From positions 1 to 33,626 of the forward strand of contig NZ_BBPQ01000011.1 in assembly GCF_000787855.1 (NCBI RefSeq): a stretch of 33,626 nt of DNA, read 5' to 3'. The position numbers and the translations under genes were made by a program. Numbering within the stretch: the first letter of the stretch is position 1; every line of letters begins with the position of its first letter. Positions 1-8,258 of the stretch are shown here, in pieces. The DNA is from Streptacidiphilus anmyonensis (GTDB taxonomy: Bacteria; Actinomycetota; Actinomycetes; Streptomycetales; Streptomycetaceae). Under the pieces are notes generated by a model. That model saw nothing but the letters and a program-made list of their open reading frames with translations. It was not told where the DNA came from and did no database searches.

Positions 1-139
1 CCCGCGACCCGGGGCGGCGCGCAAACGCGGCCGGAGCCCGCGACAGGGGGCGCGGACGGCCGGGCGCCGGCCTGCGCGGGCCGGCTCCGAGGCTGGTCGC
101 GGGCGGTACCGGACGGAGCCGGGTGCCTGTCGGCGTCAC
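1..139 (-). CDS. Possible 5' end of a gene running off the left edge
   Basis: A GTG at 139-137 overlaps the TGA of the upstream oxidoreductase gene (GTGA overlap). The frame then stays open for 46 codons to the window edge. The predicted peptide is almost entirely Arg, Pro, Gly and Ala, so it could be the disordered N-terminus of a co-transcribed gene or simply a chance open frame in GC-rich DNA. In mycobacteria the gene after dprE1 is dprE2, a short-chain reductase, but nothing visible here identifies that family. Low confidence. Confidence 0.2.
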   Translation of the reverse strand, partial: MTPTGTRLRPVPPATSLGAGPRRPAPGRPRPLSRAPAAFARRPGSR

Positions 140-1476
140 AACGCGAGCCTGCGGGCCAGGTCGGAGGTGAAGACGCCGCGCGGGTCGAGCCGCTCGCGCA
201 GGGCGCGGAAGTCGGCGAGCCTCGGGTACATCGCGGCGAGCGTCCGCGGCCGCATCCGCGAGTCCTTGGCGAGGTAGATCCGGCCGCCGGCCGCCAGCAC
301 CTGTTCGTCCAGCCGGTCCAGCAGCGGGCCGAGACCGGGGACCGAGGCGGGCAGGTCGAGGGCCAGCGTCCAGCCGGGCATGGGGAAGGACAGCCAGCCG
401 GGCCCGCCCTCGCCGAAGCGCTTGAGCACGGCGAGGAAGGACGGACAGCCGTGCCGGCTGAGCTGCTCGACGATGGAGCGCAGCACCGCCTCCTGCCCGT
501 AGGGGACGACGAACTGGTACTGGAGGAAGCCGCCCGGCCCGTAGACGCGGTTCCACTCCGGCACGCCGTCGAGCGGGTGGAAGAACGCGCCGATCCCCTG
601 GAGTTGGCCACGGCGTGCGCGCGGCGCCCGGCGGAACCAGAGCTCGTTGAAGGCCCCGACGGTCGACGTGCGCAGCAGCCCGCCGGGGATGCCGCGGGGG
701 GCGGGTGGAAGGCTGCGCGGACGGAAGGCCAGCGGATCCCTGCGCTGACGCGGGGTCAACGCGTCGAGCGTGGCGTGGTCGCCGCGCGTCAGCACGGCGC
801 GACCGGTGGCCGCGCCGCGCGCGACGAGGTCGATCCAGGCGACCGAGTAGCGGTAGCGGTGGTCCGAGGCGTCCAGGCGCTGCATCAGGTCGTCGAGGTC
901 GGCCGCGCGTTCGGTGTCGACGGACATCAGCGAAGTGGCCACGGGCAGCAGCCTGATCGTGGCGTCGAGGATCACGCCGGTGAGGCCCATGCCGCCGGTG
1001 GTGGCGTCGAACAGTTCCTCGCCCGGCGTGAGCTCGACCTCCTCGCCACCCGCCGTCAGCAGCCGCATCCGCGTGACGTGGTGGCCGAAGCTGCCGCTGA
1101 CGTGGTGGTTCTTCCCGTGGATGTCGGCGCCGACGGCGCCGCCGACGGTGACGTAGCGGGTGCCGGGGGTGACCGGGACGAACCAGCCGAAGGGCAGCAG
1201 CAGCCGCATCAGCCGGTCGAGGCTGACCCCGGCCTCGCAGGTGACCAGGCCCTGCTCCAGGTCGAGCGCGAGCACCCGGCCCAGCGCGGTCATGTCGAGG
1301 ACGGTGCCGCCCGCGTTCTGCGCCGCGTCGCCGTAGCTGCGGCCCAGGCCGCGCGCCAGGGTGCCGCGCTCGCCTGCGGCGCGCAGGGCGTCACGGGCTT
1401 CGGCCGCCGTCGTGGGCGCGCAGAGCCGGGCTGTCGTCGGCGCGGTGCGCCCCCACCCCGTGAGTCGTCCTTCCAT
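136..1476 (-). CDS. FAD-binding oxidoreductase, DprE1-like (decaprenylphosphoryl-ribose 2-oxidase family)
   Basis: The predicted 446-aa flavoprotein resembles mycobacterial DprE1 (461 aa), which oxidises polyprenyl-phosphoryl ribose at C2 on the way to the arabinose donor for wall polysaccharide. Visible hallmarks are the FAD-PCMH N-terminal half (GRSYGDAAQN, TPGT, then GGAVGADIHGKNHH with GSFG) and a C-terminal half ending YLAKDSR...SDLARRLAL. Lys404 aligns with the active-site Lys418 of M. tuberculosis DprE1. Recalling that protein, its Cys387, the target of benzothiazinones, corresponds to Ala372 here (motif TLALDLP). The ATG at 1476 was chosen because it matches the family N-terminus (RLTGWGRT) and lies 7 nt after a -10-like TAGCGT with no Shine-Dalgarno sequence, which suggests a leaderless mRNA. 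The gene diverges from the glycopolymer genes. The substrate is inferred from the family; a different polyprenyl-linked sugar is possible. Confidence 0.85.
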   Translation of the reverse strand: MEGRLTGWGRTAPTTARLCAPTTAAEARDALRAAGERGTLARGLGRSYGDAAQNAGGTVLDMTALGRVLALDLEQGLVTCEAGVSLDRLMRLLLPFGWFVPVTPGTRYVTVGGAVGADIHGKNHHVSGSFGHHVTRMRLLTAGGEEVELTPGEELFDATTGGMGLTGVILDATIRLLPVATSLMSVDTERAADLDDLMQRLDASDHRYRYSVAWIDLVARGAATGRAVLTRGDHATLDALTPRQRRDPLAFRPRSLPPAPRGIPGGLLRTSTVGAFNELWFRRAPRARRGQLQGIGAFFHPLDGVPEWNRVYGPGGFLQYQFVVPYGQEAVLRSIVEQLSRHGCPSFLAVLKRFGEGGPGWLSFPMPGWTLALDLPASVPGLGPLLDRLDEQVLAAGGRIYLAKDSRMRPRTLAAMYPRLADFRALRERLDPRGVFTSDLARRLAL

Positions 1477-1483
1477 GCGAGCG

Positions 1484-1489
1484 ACGCTA
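1484..1489 (-). promoter_or_regulatory. -10 element for the DprE1-like gene
   Basis: On the minus strand TAGCGT fits the actinomycete TANNNT -10 consensus and ends 7 nt before the ATG. Transcription would begin at or next to the start codon. No clear -35 hexamer is visible 17-18 nt upstream. Confidence 0.4.
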
Positions 1490-1850
1490 AGCCCGAGCAC
1501 CGACAGCGCGCAGGGCGCGCGCGGCGCGGTCCTCGCACGTCGGCTGGTGGTCCGAGGGCCAACCGGCCGGGCGCGAAAGCCTCCTGGGCGTGGGTTCGAG
1601 CGCCGGAGGCCGTTGCGTGGCGCACCCGAACGGGTGAGTGAGCGCGGCGATGGCTGGTTGACGTGCGGGCCCGCCGCGCGCGACCCGCCCTGCTCGGCGG
1701 CCCGAGTCGCGAGCCGGTCCGGGTGGGCGCAGCATGAGGTTCCCGCCGTCGAACAGCGCGGTGCGGGCTCCCCCCTGACGACCCGTGAACTTCCGGCCAG
1801 AATTCCAAGATAGTCGGACAATTATTTTTCCCGGTGAATTCGTGGCTATT
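1490..1850. other. Divergent intergenic region
   Basis: This stretch separates the divergent DprE1-like gene and the membrane-protein gene. Up to about 1790 it is GC-rich and holds no gene I can support; frames stay open on both strands only because stops are rare at this base composition. From about 1795 it turns abruptly AT-rich, with two GAATTC sites. TGAATT (1834-1839) and AATTCA (1854-1859) form a short inverted repeat that reaches into the promoter of the rightward gene. Confidence 0.4.
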
Positions 1851-1879
1851 TTGCAATTCACGCCGGACCACACCAGGAT
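1851..1879 (+). promoter_or_regulatory. Promoter of the membrane-protein gene
   Basis: TTGCAA at 1851-1856 and CAGGAT at 1874-1879 are separated by 17 nt and match the TTGACA/TAGGAT housekeeping consensus well, in an AT-rich patch. The expected transcription start is about 1885, only a few bases before the ATG at 1891. No Shine-Dalgarno sequence is present, so the message is probably near-leaderless. Confidence 0.5.
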
Positions 1880-1890
1880 TGTTTTCCGAA

Positions 1891-3963
1891 ATGAAAGTCC
1901 TCGCGCGCTCAGCCGCCCTTCTCGCCGGATTCGCCGCAGCCCTGCTGGCCCTGCTCGGGGTCGGTGGCGCCTGGGTGCGTCCCGCCGCCGACGACTGGTG
2001 CTACCAGACGAACATGCGCACCATGTCAGTCCGTCAGTTCGTTCACTTCCTCTACCAGGACAGCAACGGCCGGGCCGGCAACGCCGTGCTGCTCGCCTGG
2101 GTGCACGGACTGGGGCCGCTGGGCCTCCAGATCTACCCGGTCGTCGTCATCGCCCTGCTGCTCGGCTCGCTGTGGCTGCTCATCGCGAGGCTCACCCGTT
2201 TGGCCGGACGTCACGTCCCCGTCGCGGTCCAGCTGCTGACGGCCGCGACCGCGTCCCTGGCCTTCCTGCTGGTCTGCCCGCAGCCCTACCAGACCACCTA
2301 CTGGGCCTCGGGCGGCATCTCGCACACCGTCCCCGCGGTGCTCACCGCCGTGCTGGTCTCCACCGTGCTCTGCCTGCCCGGCCGCACCGGCCGGGCGGGC
2401 CTGGCCGGGCGCTGGACGGCGGCGCTCGCGCTGCTGCTCGGCTTCGCCTTCATCGCCCTGGTCTCCGAGGCGATGGCGCTCGTCGTCGGCGTCCTCGCCG
2501 CCGTGCTGTGGCTGCGGGCCGGCGACGTCTGCGCCGACCGTCCGGCCCGCCGCGCCGCCCGGCTCGGCGCGCTCGCCGCCATCGCCGGATCGGCGGGCGG
2601 CCTGCTGGTCGAGTACCTCTCCCCCGGCATGCACGCCCGCAGCGCGGGCCTCGGCGTCCCGCACGGCGCGGAGCTCCTGCACCGCCTCCGCGAGGGCGTG
2701 GTCACCTGGGTCGGCGACCTGGCCACGACGGTGACCAGCTTCGACTACGTCGCCGTCGTGCTCGCGGGCGTGGTGCTCGGCCTGACCACCCGTCGGCTCA
2801 CCGCGGACGCGCCCGCGCGCACGGGACCGGACGGCACGGGACCGGACGGCACGGGACGGCGGGTCGGCGCCTTTCTGCCGCTCTGGCGGCGTTCCTCCCG
2901 CACCACGACGGACCCGGCACGGCCCGCCGAGGGGGCGCACGGGGACGCCACCGCGCTGGCGCTCGGCGCAGGGAACCAGAGCGTCCTGCACCCGGCGCGA
3001 GCCATGGCGGCGGGCCTCGGCGGTGGGGAAGAAACCGCGACATCGGTCCGCACGAGCGTCGACGCGGCGGACCCCGCGACCGCACAGCCCGGCGATCCGG
3101 GGCCGGGCCCCGAGGACCAGGAGCCGTCGACGTCAGGCGGCGCGAGCGCCGACCCGCGAGCGCACCTCGGCGGCGCGAGCCGCCGACGCGAGGAGTCCAC
3201 AGCGACGGGTCACGCCCTCACCGGGATGCTCGGGGCAGAAGACCCCGCAGGCTCCCAACACCCGGGTACCCAGGCCACGGGCGCGGCCGCCTTCACCGGG
3301 ACCGCCGGACCGGGCCACCACCCCGGAACAGGTCCGGCCGAGGAACGCGAAGGTCCCGAACCGCGCGTCTCCGACGCGGTGGTCGCCCCTGCCCTGGCCG
3401 TGCGCTCGCCGCTGCGCCTGCTGCTGTGGGCCGCTGCCGGGGTGCTGCTGGGCAGTCTGCTCGTCACCGAGCTGGTCCAGGCCGTCTTCGGGTCCTGGAT
3501 CTGGTACATGGTGCGCACCTGGAACGACTGGCGACTGCCGTACACCCTGCTGCTGGCCGCTGTGGGCGTCGCCGCCGGGCGGCTCCTCGCGTCCGCCCTG
3601 GCTCCCCCGCCGGGAGCACCGATCACACCCCGTCGGCGGCGCGCGGTACTCCTGCTCCCGGCCCTGCTCGGGCTCGCGCTGCTGGGACTCGCCCAGCCCG
3701 CCGTCGCCGTGGTGCACCAGACGCGGGTGCGCGCCCACCACTGGGACGCCCAGCAGGTCCAGCTGGAGGCCCAGGTGCGCGCCGGGGTCAAGAGCCCCAC
3801 CTACGTGCCCTCCTACATCGGGCACCTGCGTGACGCCTACACCCGCAGCGGCCGGGCGGACTGGGTCGCCTCCTGCATCGACGACTACTACGGCACGCAC
3901 ATCCGTCTCCCGGCGCACAGCACCGACTGGGTCATCCAGTCGCAGAACGCGCCCATCCCCTGA
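1891..3963 (+). CDS. Multi-spanning membrane protein, GT-C/DUF6056-like, with a large disordered insertion
   Basis: The 690-aa product begins with a membrane helix (about residues 7-29) followed at once by ADDWCY (33-38) and, later, NGRAGNA (59-65). An acidic pair just after the first helix is typical of GT-C glycosyltransferases and of DUF6056-type proteins that use polyprenyl-linked sugars outside the membrane. Several more hydrophobic helices follow to about residue 298. Residues about 300-505 are low-complexity, rich in Gly, Ala, Pro, Thr, Arg and Glu. Hydrophobic helices resume at about 507, and a soluble tail ends the protein. It lies 61 nt upstream of a GT2-TagF fusion gene, so a role in modifying or extending the same wall polymer is likely. 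The family call rests on motif resemblance only. The ATG at 1891 was preferred over 1834 because the hydrophobic start follows it and the promoter lies between them. Confidence 0.7.
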   Translation: MKVLARSAALLAGFAAALLALLGVGGAWVRPAADDWCYQTNMRTMSVRQFVHFLYQDSNGRAGNAVLLAWVHGLGPLGLQIYPVVVIALLLGSLWLLIARLTRLAGRHVPVAVQLLTAATASLAFLLVCPQPYQTTYWASGGISHTVPAVLTAVLVSTVLCLPGRTGRAGLAGRWTAALALLLGFAFIALVSEAMALVVGVLAAVLWLRAGDVCADRPARRAARLGALAAIAGSAGGLLVEYLSPGMHARSAGLGVPHGAELLHRLREGVVTWVGDLATTVTSFDYVAVVLAGVVLGLTTRRLTADAPARTGPDGTGPDGTGRRVGAFLPLWRRSSRTTTDPARPAEGAHGDATALALGAGNQSVLHPARAMAAGLGGGEETATSVRTSVDAADPATAQPGDPGPGPEDQEPSTSGGASADPRAHLGGASRRREESTATGHALTGMLGAEDPAGSQHPGTQATGAAAFTGTAGPGHHPGTGPAEEREGPEPRVSDAVVAPALAVRSPLRLLLWAAAGVLLGSLLVTELVQAVFGSWIWYMVRTWNDWRLPYTLLLAAVGVAAGRLLASALAPPPGAPITPRRRRAVLLLPALLGLALLGLAQPAVAVVHQTRVRAHHWDAQQVQLEAQVRAGVKSPTYVPSYIGHLRDAYTRSGRADWVASCIDDYYGTHIRLPAHSTDWVIQSQNAPIP

Positions 3964-4024
3964 CCGTCACCGTCCCCCTTCAGCCCGCCCCACGACCCGT
4001 CCCCGATCCGAAAGGCCCGAGCGG

Positions 4025-7000
4025 ATGCCCCCGCGTCTCTCCGTCGTCGTCCCGATCTACAACGTCGAGCGCTATCTCGACGAGTGCCTCGCCTCGCTGG
4101 CCGCCCAGACCATGGGCGACTTCGAGGTCGTCATGGTGGACGACGGCTCTACGGACGGCAGCGCCGCGATCGCGCAGGAGTGGGAACGGCGCGACCGGCG
4201 CTTCCGGATGGTCAGCAAGGAGAACGGCGGGCTCGGCCCGGCGCGCAACACGGGCATCGAGGCGCTGACACCGGGCACGGAGTTCCTTGCCTTCGTCGAC
4301 AGCGACGACACCCTGCCGGACACGGCCTACGAGCTGATGGTCGGCACGCTCGACCGGACCGGCTCGGACTTCGTGGCGGGCAACGTGCGGCGCTTCCGCA
4401 GCGCGGGCTCGCGGCAGTCGCCGGTGCACGCGCGGCCGTTCGCGCGCACCCGGCTGAGCACGCACATCAGCGAGTTCCCGGCGCTGATCACCGACCGCAC
4501 CGCGTGGAACAAGGTCTACCGGCGCACCTTCTTCGACGCCCACGGCCTGCGCTACCCGGGCATTCTCTACGAGGACGCGCCGGTCAGCGTGCCGCTGCAC
4601 TACCTGGCGGAGAAGGTCGACGTCCTCGGCGACCCGATCTACAACTGGCGCGAGCGCGAGAGCGGCGACCGCTCCATCACCCAGAACCGCAGCGACCCGC
4701 GGGGCCTGCGGGACCGGGTGGCCTCGATGCGGCTGGTGCGGGCGTTCCTGTCGGCGCAGACCGGCCCGGAGTACCGCGACTTCCTGCGTGCCTACGACCG
4801 CAACGCGCTGACGGAGGAGATCCCGCTCTTCTTCCGCGCGGCCCTCGACGGCGACGCGCCGCTGCACCAGGTCTTCGCCGAGCATGTGGGCGGGCTGCTG
4901 TCCGAGATCGGGGCGAAGGCGATCGACCGGCTGCCCGCCGATCACCGGCTGCGCTACTACCTGATCGCGCAGGGCCGGATCGACGACTTCCTGGCGCTGC
5001 TGCGCTGGCAGTGGGACCACAAGGGGGCCATCCCGGTCCGCGGCCAGCTGCGTCCGCGGGCCGCCTACCCGGTGCTGGCCGACCGGCCGCCCGTCCCGGC
5101 GAACCTGCTGCGGCTCGGCCCGGAACTGGTGGTCCGCTCCCAGCTTCAGGGTGCCGACTGGGACGGCAAGGGAGTGCTGCGGCTCGCCGGCTACGCCTAC
5201 CCGGCGCACCTGGGCGCGCCCGCGCGGCACAGCGCGCTGAAGATGCTGATGCTGCGTGAGACCCACAGCCGCCGCACCCTGGTGCTGCCCGCGAAGACGG
5301 TCCGCTCGCCCGAGGTGACCGCCGACAACGGCCAGCTGCTGCGCGACTGCGACCTGGCGGGCTTCGCCGTCGGCATCGACCCGCGCCGGCTGCGCCAGGA
5401 CGGGCGCTGGGTGGACGGGACCTGGCGGGTCACCGTCGCCGTCCTCGGCGCCGGTCGTCCGCGACGCAGCCGGATCAAGGCCGGTCACCGCGCCTCCGGG
5501 CAGAGCCCGCGCTCCAGTTGGGTCGCCGACGACGTCCGCGTCATCCCGGAGATCCGGGACCAGCACCTGTACCTGCGGGTCGAGCACGCGCACGCGCTGA
5601 CCGGCTCGATCACGGAGAACGGCGGCAGGCTCGAGATCAGCGGCCGGGTCCGCGCCGCCGTGGCGCACCGCGTCGAGGCGGTCCGGGTGCGGCACATGGA
5701 GGACGGCTCCTCGGCGATCATCGAACTGCCCGTCACCTTCGCGCGCACCGGTGCCGCCCGCGCGGCGACGGCCGGAGCGACGGCTCGCGCGACGACGACA
5801 AGCGCGGCGACGGCAGGCGCCGGTGCGGTCGGCTCGGAGGCGGACGCCTACCTGGCGGGGCGCGAGGACGTGCTGCGCGCACTGGGCGTGCAGGGGGTCG
5901 GCCACGTCGGCCACGTAAGCCAGGCCGGTCAGACTGGTCAGACCAGTCAGGCCGGTCAGGCCGGTCAGGCCGAGGCCGCCGGGGCCGGGGCGACCGGCAT
6001 CACCCGGGGCACACAGGACGCCGGAGACCTCACCAGGGCCGGCGTGACAACCGCGCCCTGGCCCGTCCCGGGTGTGAACCCGGACAACAGCCGGACGGCG
6101 GGAAACGGCGACGTCGCGAAGGCCGCCTCCGACGACGTCCTCACACCGGACGCGGACGGCTGGCTCCCCTTCACCGTCGCGCTCGACCTCGGCGAGCTCA
6201 ACGCCGCCCGCGAGCGGTACGAGCGGGTGCGGCCGCACGTCCCGGCCCACCACGGGCACCGCTGGGCCGTCGACCTGCGGCTGGAGGGCGAGGACGCGGA
6301 GGAGGGCGAGGCGCTCCGACTGGTCCACGACGAGCGCACCCAGCCCGAGGCGCAGCAGGTGCCGTTGCCCGGCGAGCAGCAGCCGACACGCGTCGTCTGC
6401 GTCAAGCGGTCGCCGACCGGCTACCTCCAGCTGGTCGACCAGCCCGTCCAGCCGCTGTTCGAGGAGGTCACCGCCGACCTCGCCAAGGAGTCCTTCCGGC
6501 TCACCGGCAGCTACCCGCTGCCGGGCCGCCACGCGCTGGAGCTGGTGCTGCGTCACCCGACGCAGAGCCGCCCCGAGGTCCACGCCTTCGAGGCGGTCGA
6601 CGGGCGGATCGACACGCTGCTGCCGGCCGTGCCCGTCTCCGGCTACGCCGGGGAGATCCCGCTGGCCTGGGGCGACTGGCAGATGCTCGTCCGCACGCCC
6701 GCGCCGAGGGAAGCGGCGCAGGACGCGCCCAAGCCGGCGGAGTGCCAGGCCCGCCTCTCCCCCGCGATGCACGCCGCGGTGCCCCTGGCCCTCCAGGCCC
6801 GCGGCAAGACCGTGCGGCTGAGCCGGCAGGGGTACGACGGCATGCTGCTCAGCGTCTCCGCCGCACTCGGCCCCCACGAGCGCGGCGACTACCACCGGCG
6901 CCGGCTGCTCACCGGCGTCCTCCCCGCCGCCCGCAGGCGTCCGCTGCTGCCGCAGGTGCTCTACGACGTCTTCGAGGGACGCTCCTACTCCTGCTCCCCG

Positions 7001-8035
7001 CGCGCCGTGCACCAGGAGATGCTGCGCCGCAGCGACGGGAACACCGCGCACCTGTGGGCGGTGCTCGACCACCGGATGCCGACCCCGCCCGGCGCCCGCT
7101 CCGTGGTGATCGGCTCGGCCGAGTGGTACGAGGCGCTCGCCCGCAGCCGCTGGATCGTCGGCAACACCCACCTGCCGACGGAACTGGAGCGGCGAGAGGG
7201 CCAGGTGGTCGTGCAGACCTGGCACGGCACCCCGCTGAAGAGGATCGGCTTCGACTTCGAGAACGACTGGTTCAACGACACCGACTACCTGCGCCGCTTG
7301 GAGCACGAGGCGAGGCAGTGGCAGGTGCTGCTCTCCCCCAACCGGTTCAGCACCCCCATCCTGCGCAACGCCTTCCACTACGAGGGCGAGATCCTGGAGT
7401 CCGGCTACCCCCGCAACGACGTCCTGCTCGCCCCGGACCGGGAGCTCCAGGCGGACGCCGTGCGCCGTCAGCTGGGGCTGCCGCCGGGCAAGCGGGTGAT
7501 CCTTTACGCGCCGACCTGGCGGGAGCACCGCCTCCGCCTGAGCCACGGCGGCCACCACCTCGACCTCCAGCTCGACCTGGCCGCGATGCGCCGGGCGCTC
7601 GGTGAGGACCACGTGCTGCTGGTCCGCCCGCACGCCCACGTGGTCGACCCGGTCCCGGGCGCCGGCGACGGCTTCGTGTGGGACGTCGGCAGCTACCCGG
7701 ACATCCAGGACCTCTACCTGGTCTCGGACGTCCTGGTCACCGACTACTCCTCGGCGATGTTCGACTTCGCGGTGACCGGCCGCCCGATGCTCTTCTTCAC
7801 CTACGACCTGGAGCTGTACCGGGACACGCTGCGCGGCTTCTACATCGACTTCGAGGCGACCGCCCCGGGACCGCTGCTGCCCACCTGCGATGACCTGATC
7901 ACGGCGCTGCTCGACCTGGCCCCGGCCGTCGAGCCGTACCGCGGCGCGTACGAGGTCTTCCGCAAGACCTACTGCGACCTCGACGACGGCGCGGCCTCGC
8001 GCCGCGTGGTGGACCGGATGCTGGAGCTGAGCTGA
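4025..8035 (+). CDS. Bifunctional GT2 glycosyltransferase / CDP-glycerol:glycerophosphate glycerophosphotransferase (TagF-like), first copy
   Basis: A 1336-aa fusion. Residues 1 to about 250 are a GT-A fold GT2 transferase with VDDGSTDGS (D39, D40) and the metal-binding DSDD (92-95). Residues about 575-715 form an Ala/Gly/Thr/Gln-rich linker. From about 970 the protein is TagB/TagF-like, with TWHGTPLK (1065-1072), GYPRND, LYAPTWR, RPHAH (1201-1205) and VTDYSS (1239-1243). In TagF, histidines of the WHG and RPH motifs serve the transfer of glycerol phosphate from CDP-glycerol, and both are present. The fusion probably alternates sugar and alditol-phosphate addition on a lipid-linked wall polymer at the inner membrane face. 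GAAAGG 9 nt upstream supports the ATG at 4025. The nucleotide donor could be CDP-ribitol or another CDP-alditol. The stop codon lies inside a 5-bp tandem repeat array. Confidence 0.9.
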   Translation: MPPRLSVVVPIYNVERYLDECLASLAAQTMGDFEVVMVDDGSTDGSAAIAQEWERRDRRFRMVSKENGGLGPARNTGIEALTPGTEFLAFVDSDDTLPDTAYELMVGTLDRTGSDFVAGNVRRFRSAGSRQSPVHARPFARTRLSTHISEFPALITDRTAWNKVYRRTFFDAHGLRYPGILYEDAPVSVPLHYLAEKVDVLGDPIYNWRERESGDRSITQNRSDPRGLRDRVASMRLVRAFLSAQTGPEYRDFLRAYDRNALTEEIPLFFRAALDGDAPLHQVFAEHVGGLLSEIGAKAIDRLPADHRLRYYLIAQGRIDDFLALLRWQWDHKGAIPVRGQLRPRAAYPVLADRPPVPANLLRLGPELVVRSQLQGADWDGKGVLRLAGYAYPAHLGAPARHSALKMLMLRETHSRRTLVLPAKTVRSPEVTADNGQLLRDCDLAGFAVGIDPRRLRQDGRWVDGTWRVTVAVLGAGRPRRSRIKAGHRASGQSPRSSWVADDVRVIPEIRDQHLYLRVEHAHALTGSITENGGRLEISGRVRAAVAHRVEAVRVRHMEDGSSAIIELPVTFARTGAARAATAGATARATTTSAATAGAGAVGSEADAYLAGREDVLRALGVQGVGHVGHVSQAGQTGQTSQAGQAGQAEAAGAGATGITRGTQDAGDLTRAGVTTAPWPVPGVNPDNSRTAGNGDVAKAASDDVLTPDADGWLPFTVALDLGELNAARERYERVRPHVPAHHGHRWAVDLRLEGEDAEEGEALRLVHDERTQPEAQQVPLPGEQQPTRVVCVKRSPTGYLQLVDQPVQPLFEEVTADLAKESFRLTGSYPLPGRHALELVLRHPTQSRPEVHAFEAVDGRIDTLLPAVPVSGYAGEIPLAWGDWQMLVRTPAPREAAQDAPKPAECQARLSPAMHAAVPLALQARGKTVRLSRQGYDGMLLSVSAALGPHERGDYHRRRLLTGVLPAARRRPLLPQVLYDVFEGRSYSCSPRAVHQEMLRRSDGNTAHLWAVLDHRMPTPPGARSVVIGSAEWYEALARSRWIVGNTHLPTELERREGQVVVQTWHGTPLKRIGFDFENDWFNDTDYLRRLEHEARQWQVLLSPNRFSTPILRNAFHYEGEILESGYPRNDVLLAPDRELQADAVRRQLGLPPGKRVILYAPTWREHRLRLSHGGHHLDLQLDLAAMRRALGEDHVLLVRPHAHVVDPVPGAGDGFVWDVGSYPDIQDLYLVSDVLVTDYSSAMFDFAVTGRPMLFFTYDLELYRDTLRGFYIDFEATAPGPLLPTCDDLITALLDLAPAVEPYRGAYEVFRKTYCDLDDGAASRRVVDRMLELS
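5924..5968 (+). repeat. In-frame 9-bp tandem repeat in the fusion linker
   Basis: Five consecutive 9-bp units of the form NNNGGTCAG (one reads NNNAGTCAG) encode repeated (Ala/Thr)-(Gly/Ser)-Gln triplets at residues 634-648, within the disordered linker between the GT2 and TagF parts. Copy number could vary by slippage without breaking the frame. Confidence 0.85.
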
Positions 8036-8140
8036 GCCGGGCAGGGCTGGGCTGGGCTGAGCTGAGCCGGGCAGGGCTGGGCTGAGCTGAGCCGGGCAGG
8101 GCTGGGCTGGGCTGGGCTGGGCTGGGCTGGGCCGAGCCGG
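8026..8140. repeat. Pentanucleotide tandem array with evenly spaced G-triplets
   Basis: Twenty-three consecutive 5-bp units (GCTGG, GCTGA, GCCGG, GCAGG, GCCGA) keep perfect 5-bp register. They begin in the last codons of the GT2-TagF gene and include its TGA. The blocks GCTGA-GCTGA-GCCGG-GCAGG-GCTGG recur as a higher-order unit of about 25-30 bp. Between 8094 and 8131 eight GGG runs are each separated by two bases (CA or CT), a textbook G-quadruplex pattern on the + strand, and so in the mRNA. Confidence 0.9.
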
Positions 8141-8200
8141 CCAGGTATGAAGGCCGGACGCGAAGGAACGAAGGGGACAGTGTGCCCTTCCGGTACGAAG

Positions 8201-8227
8201 CGGTGTGAGGTGGAGCGCATCACACCG
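8201..8227. promoter_or_regulatory. Perfect 8-bp inverted repeat upstream of the acyltransferase gene
   Basis: CGGTGTGA (8201-8208) and TCACACCG (8220-8227) are exact reverse complements around an 11-nt centre. The dyad ends about 20 nt before the -10 box of the next gene, roughly over its -35 region, so it could be a repressor operator. It could also terminate the upstream transcript, but no T-run follows it. A weaker pair, GAAGGG and CCCTTC, lies just upstream at 8170-8190. Confidence 0.4.
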
Positions 8228-8246
8228 AATCCGTAGAAACAGCGGC

Positions 8247-8252
8247 TAGGGT
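8247..8252 (+). promoter_or_regulatory. -10 element of the acyltransferase gene
   Basis: TAGGGT fits the actinomycete -10 consensus and ends 6 nt before the GTG at 8259. There is no ribosome-binding site, consistent with a leaderless transcript. No convincing -35 hexamer is seen. Confidence 0.45.
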
Positions 8253-8258
8253 CGCCGG

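Noticed and set aside
3980..7639. A frame of over 1200 codons on the minus strand opposite the first GT2-TagF gene
   Set aside because: It is antisense to a gene with clear catalytic motifs, has no recognisable domains, and is rich in Arg, Gly, Val, Gln and His as expected from reading GC-biased codons backwards.
8026..8140. CRISPR-like or direct-repeat array
   Set aside because: The units are 5 bp with no unique spacers; it is a simple tandem repeat. The array at 20058-20410 is rejected as CRISPR for the same reason.
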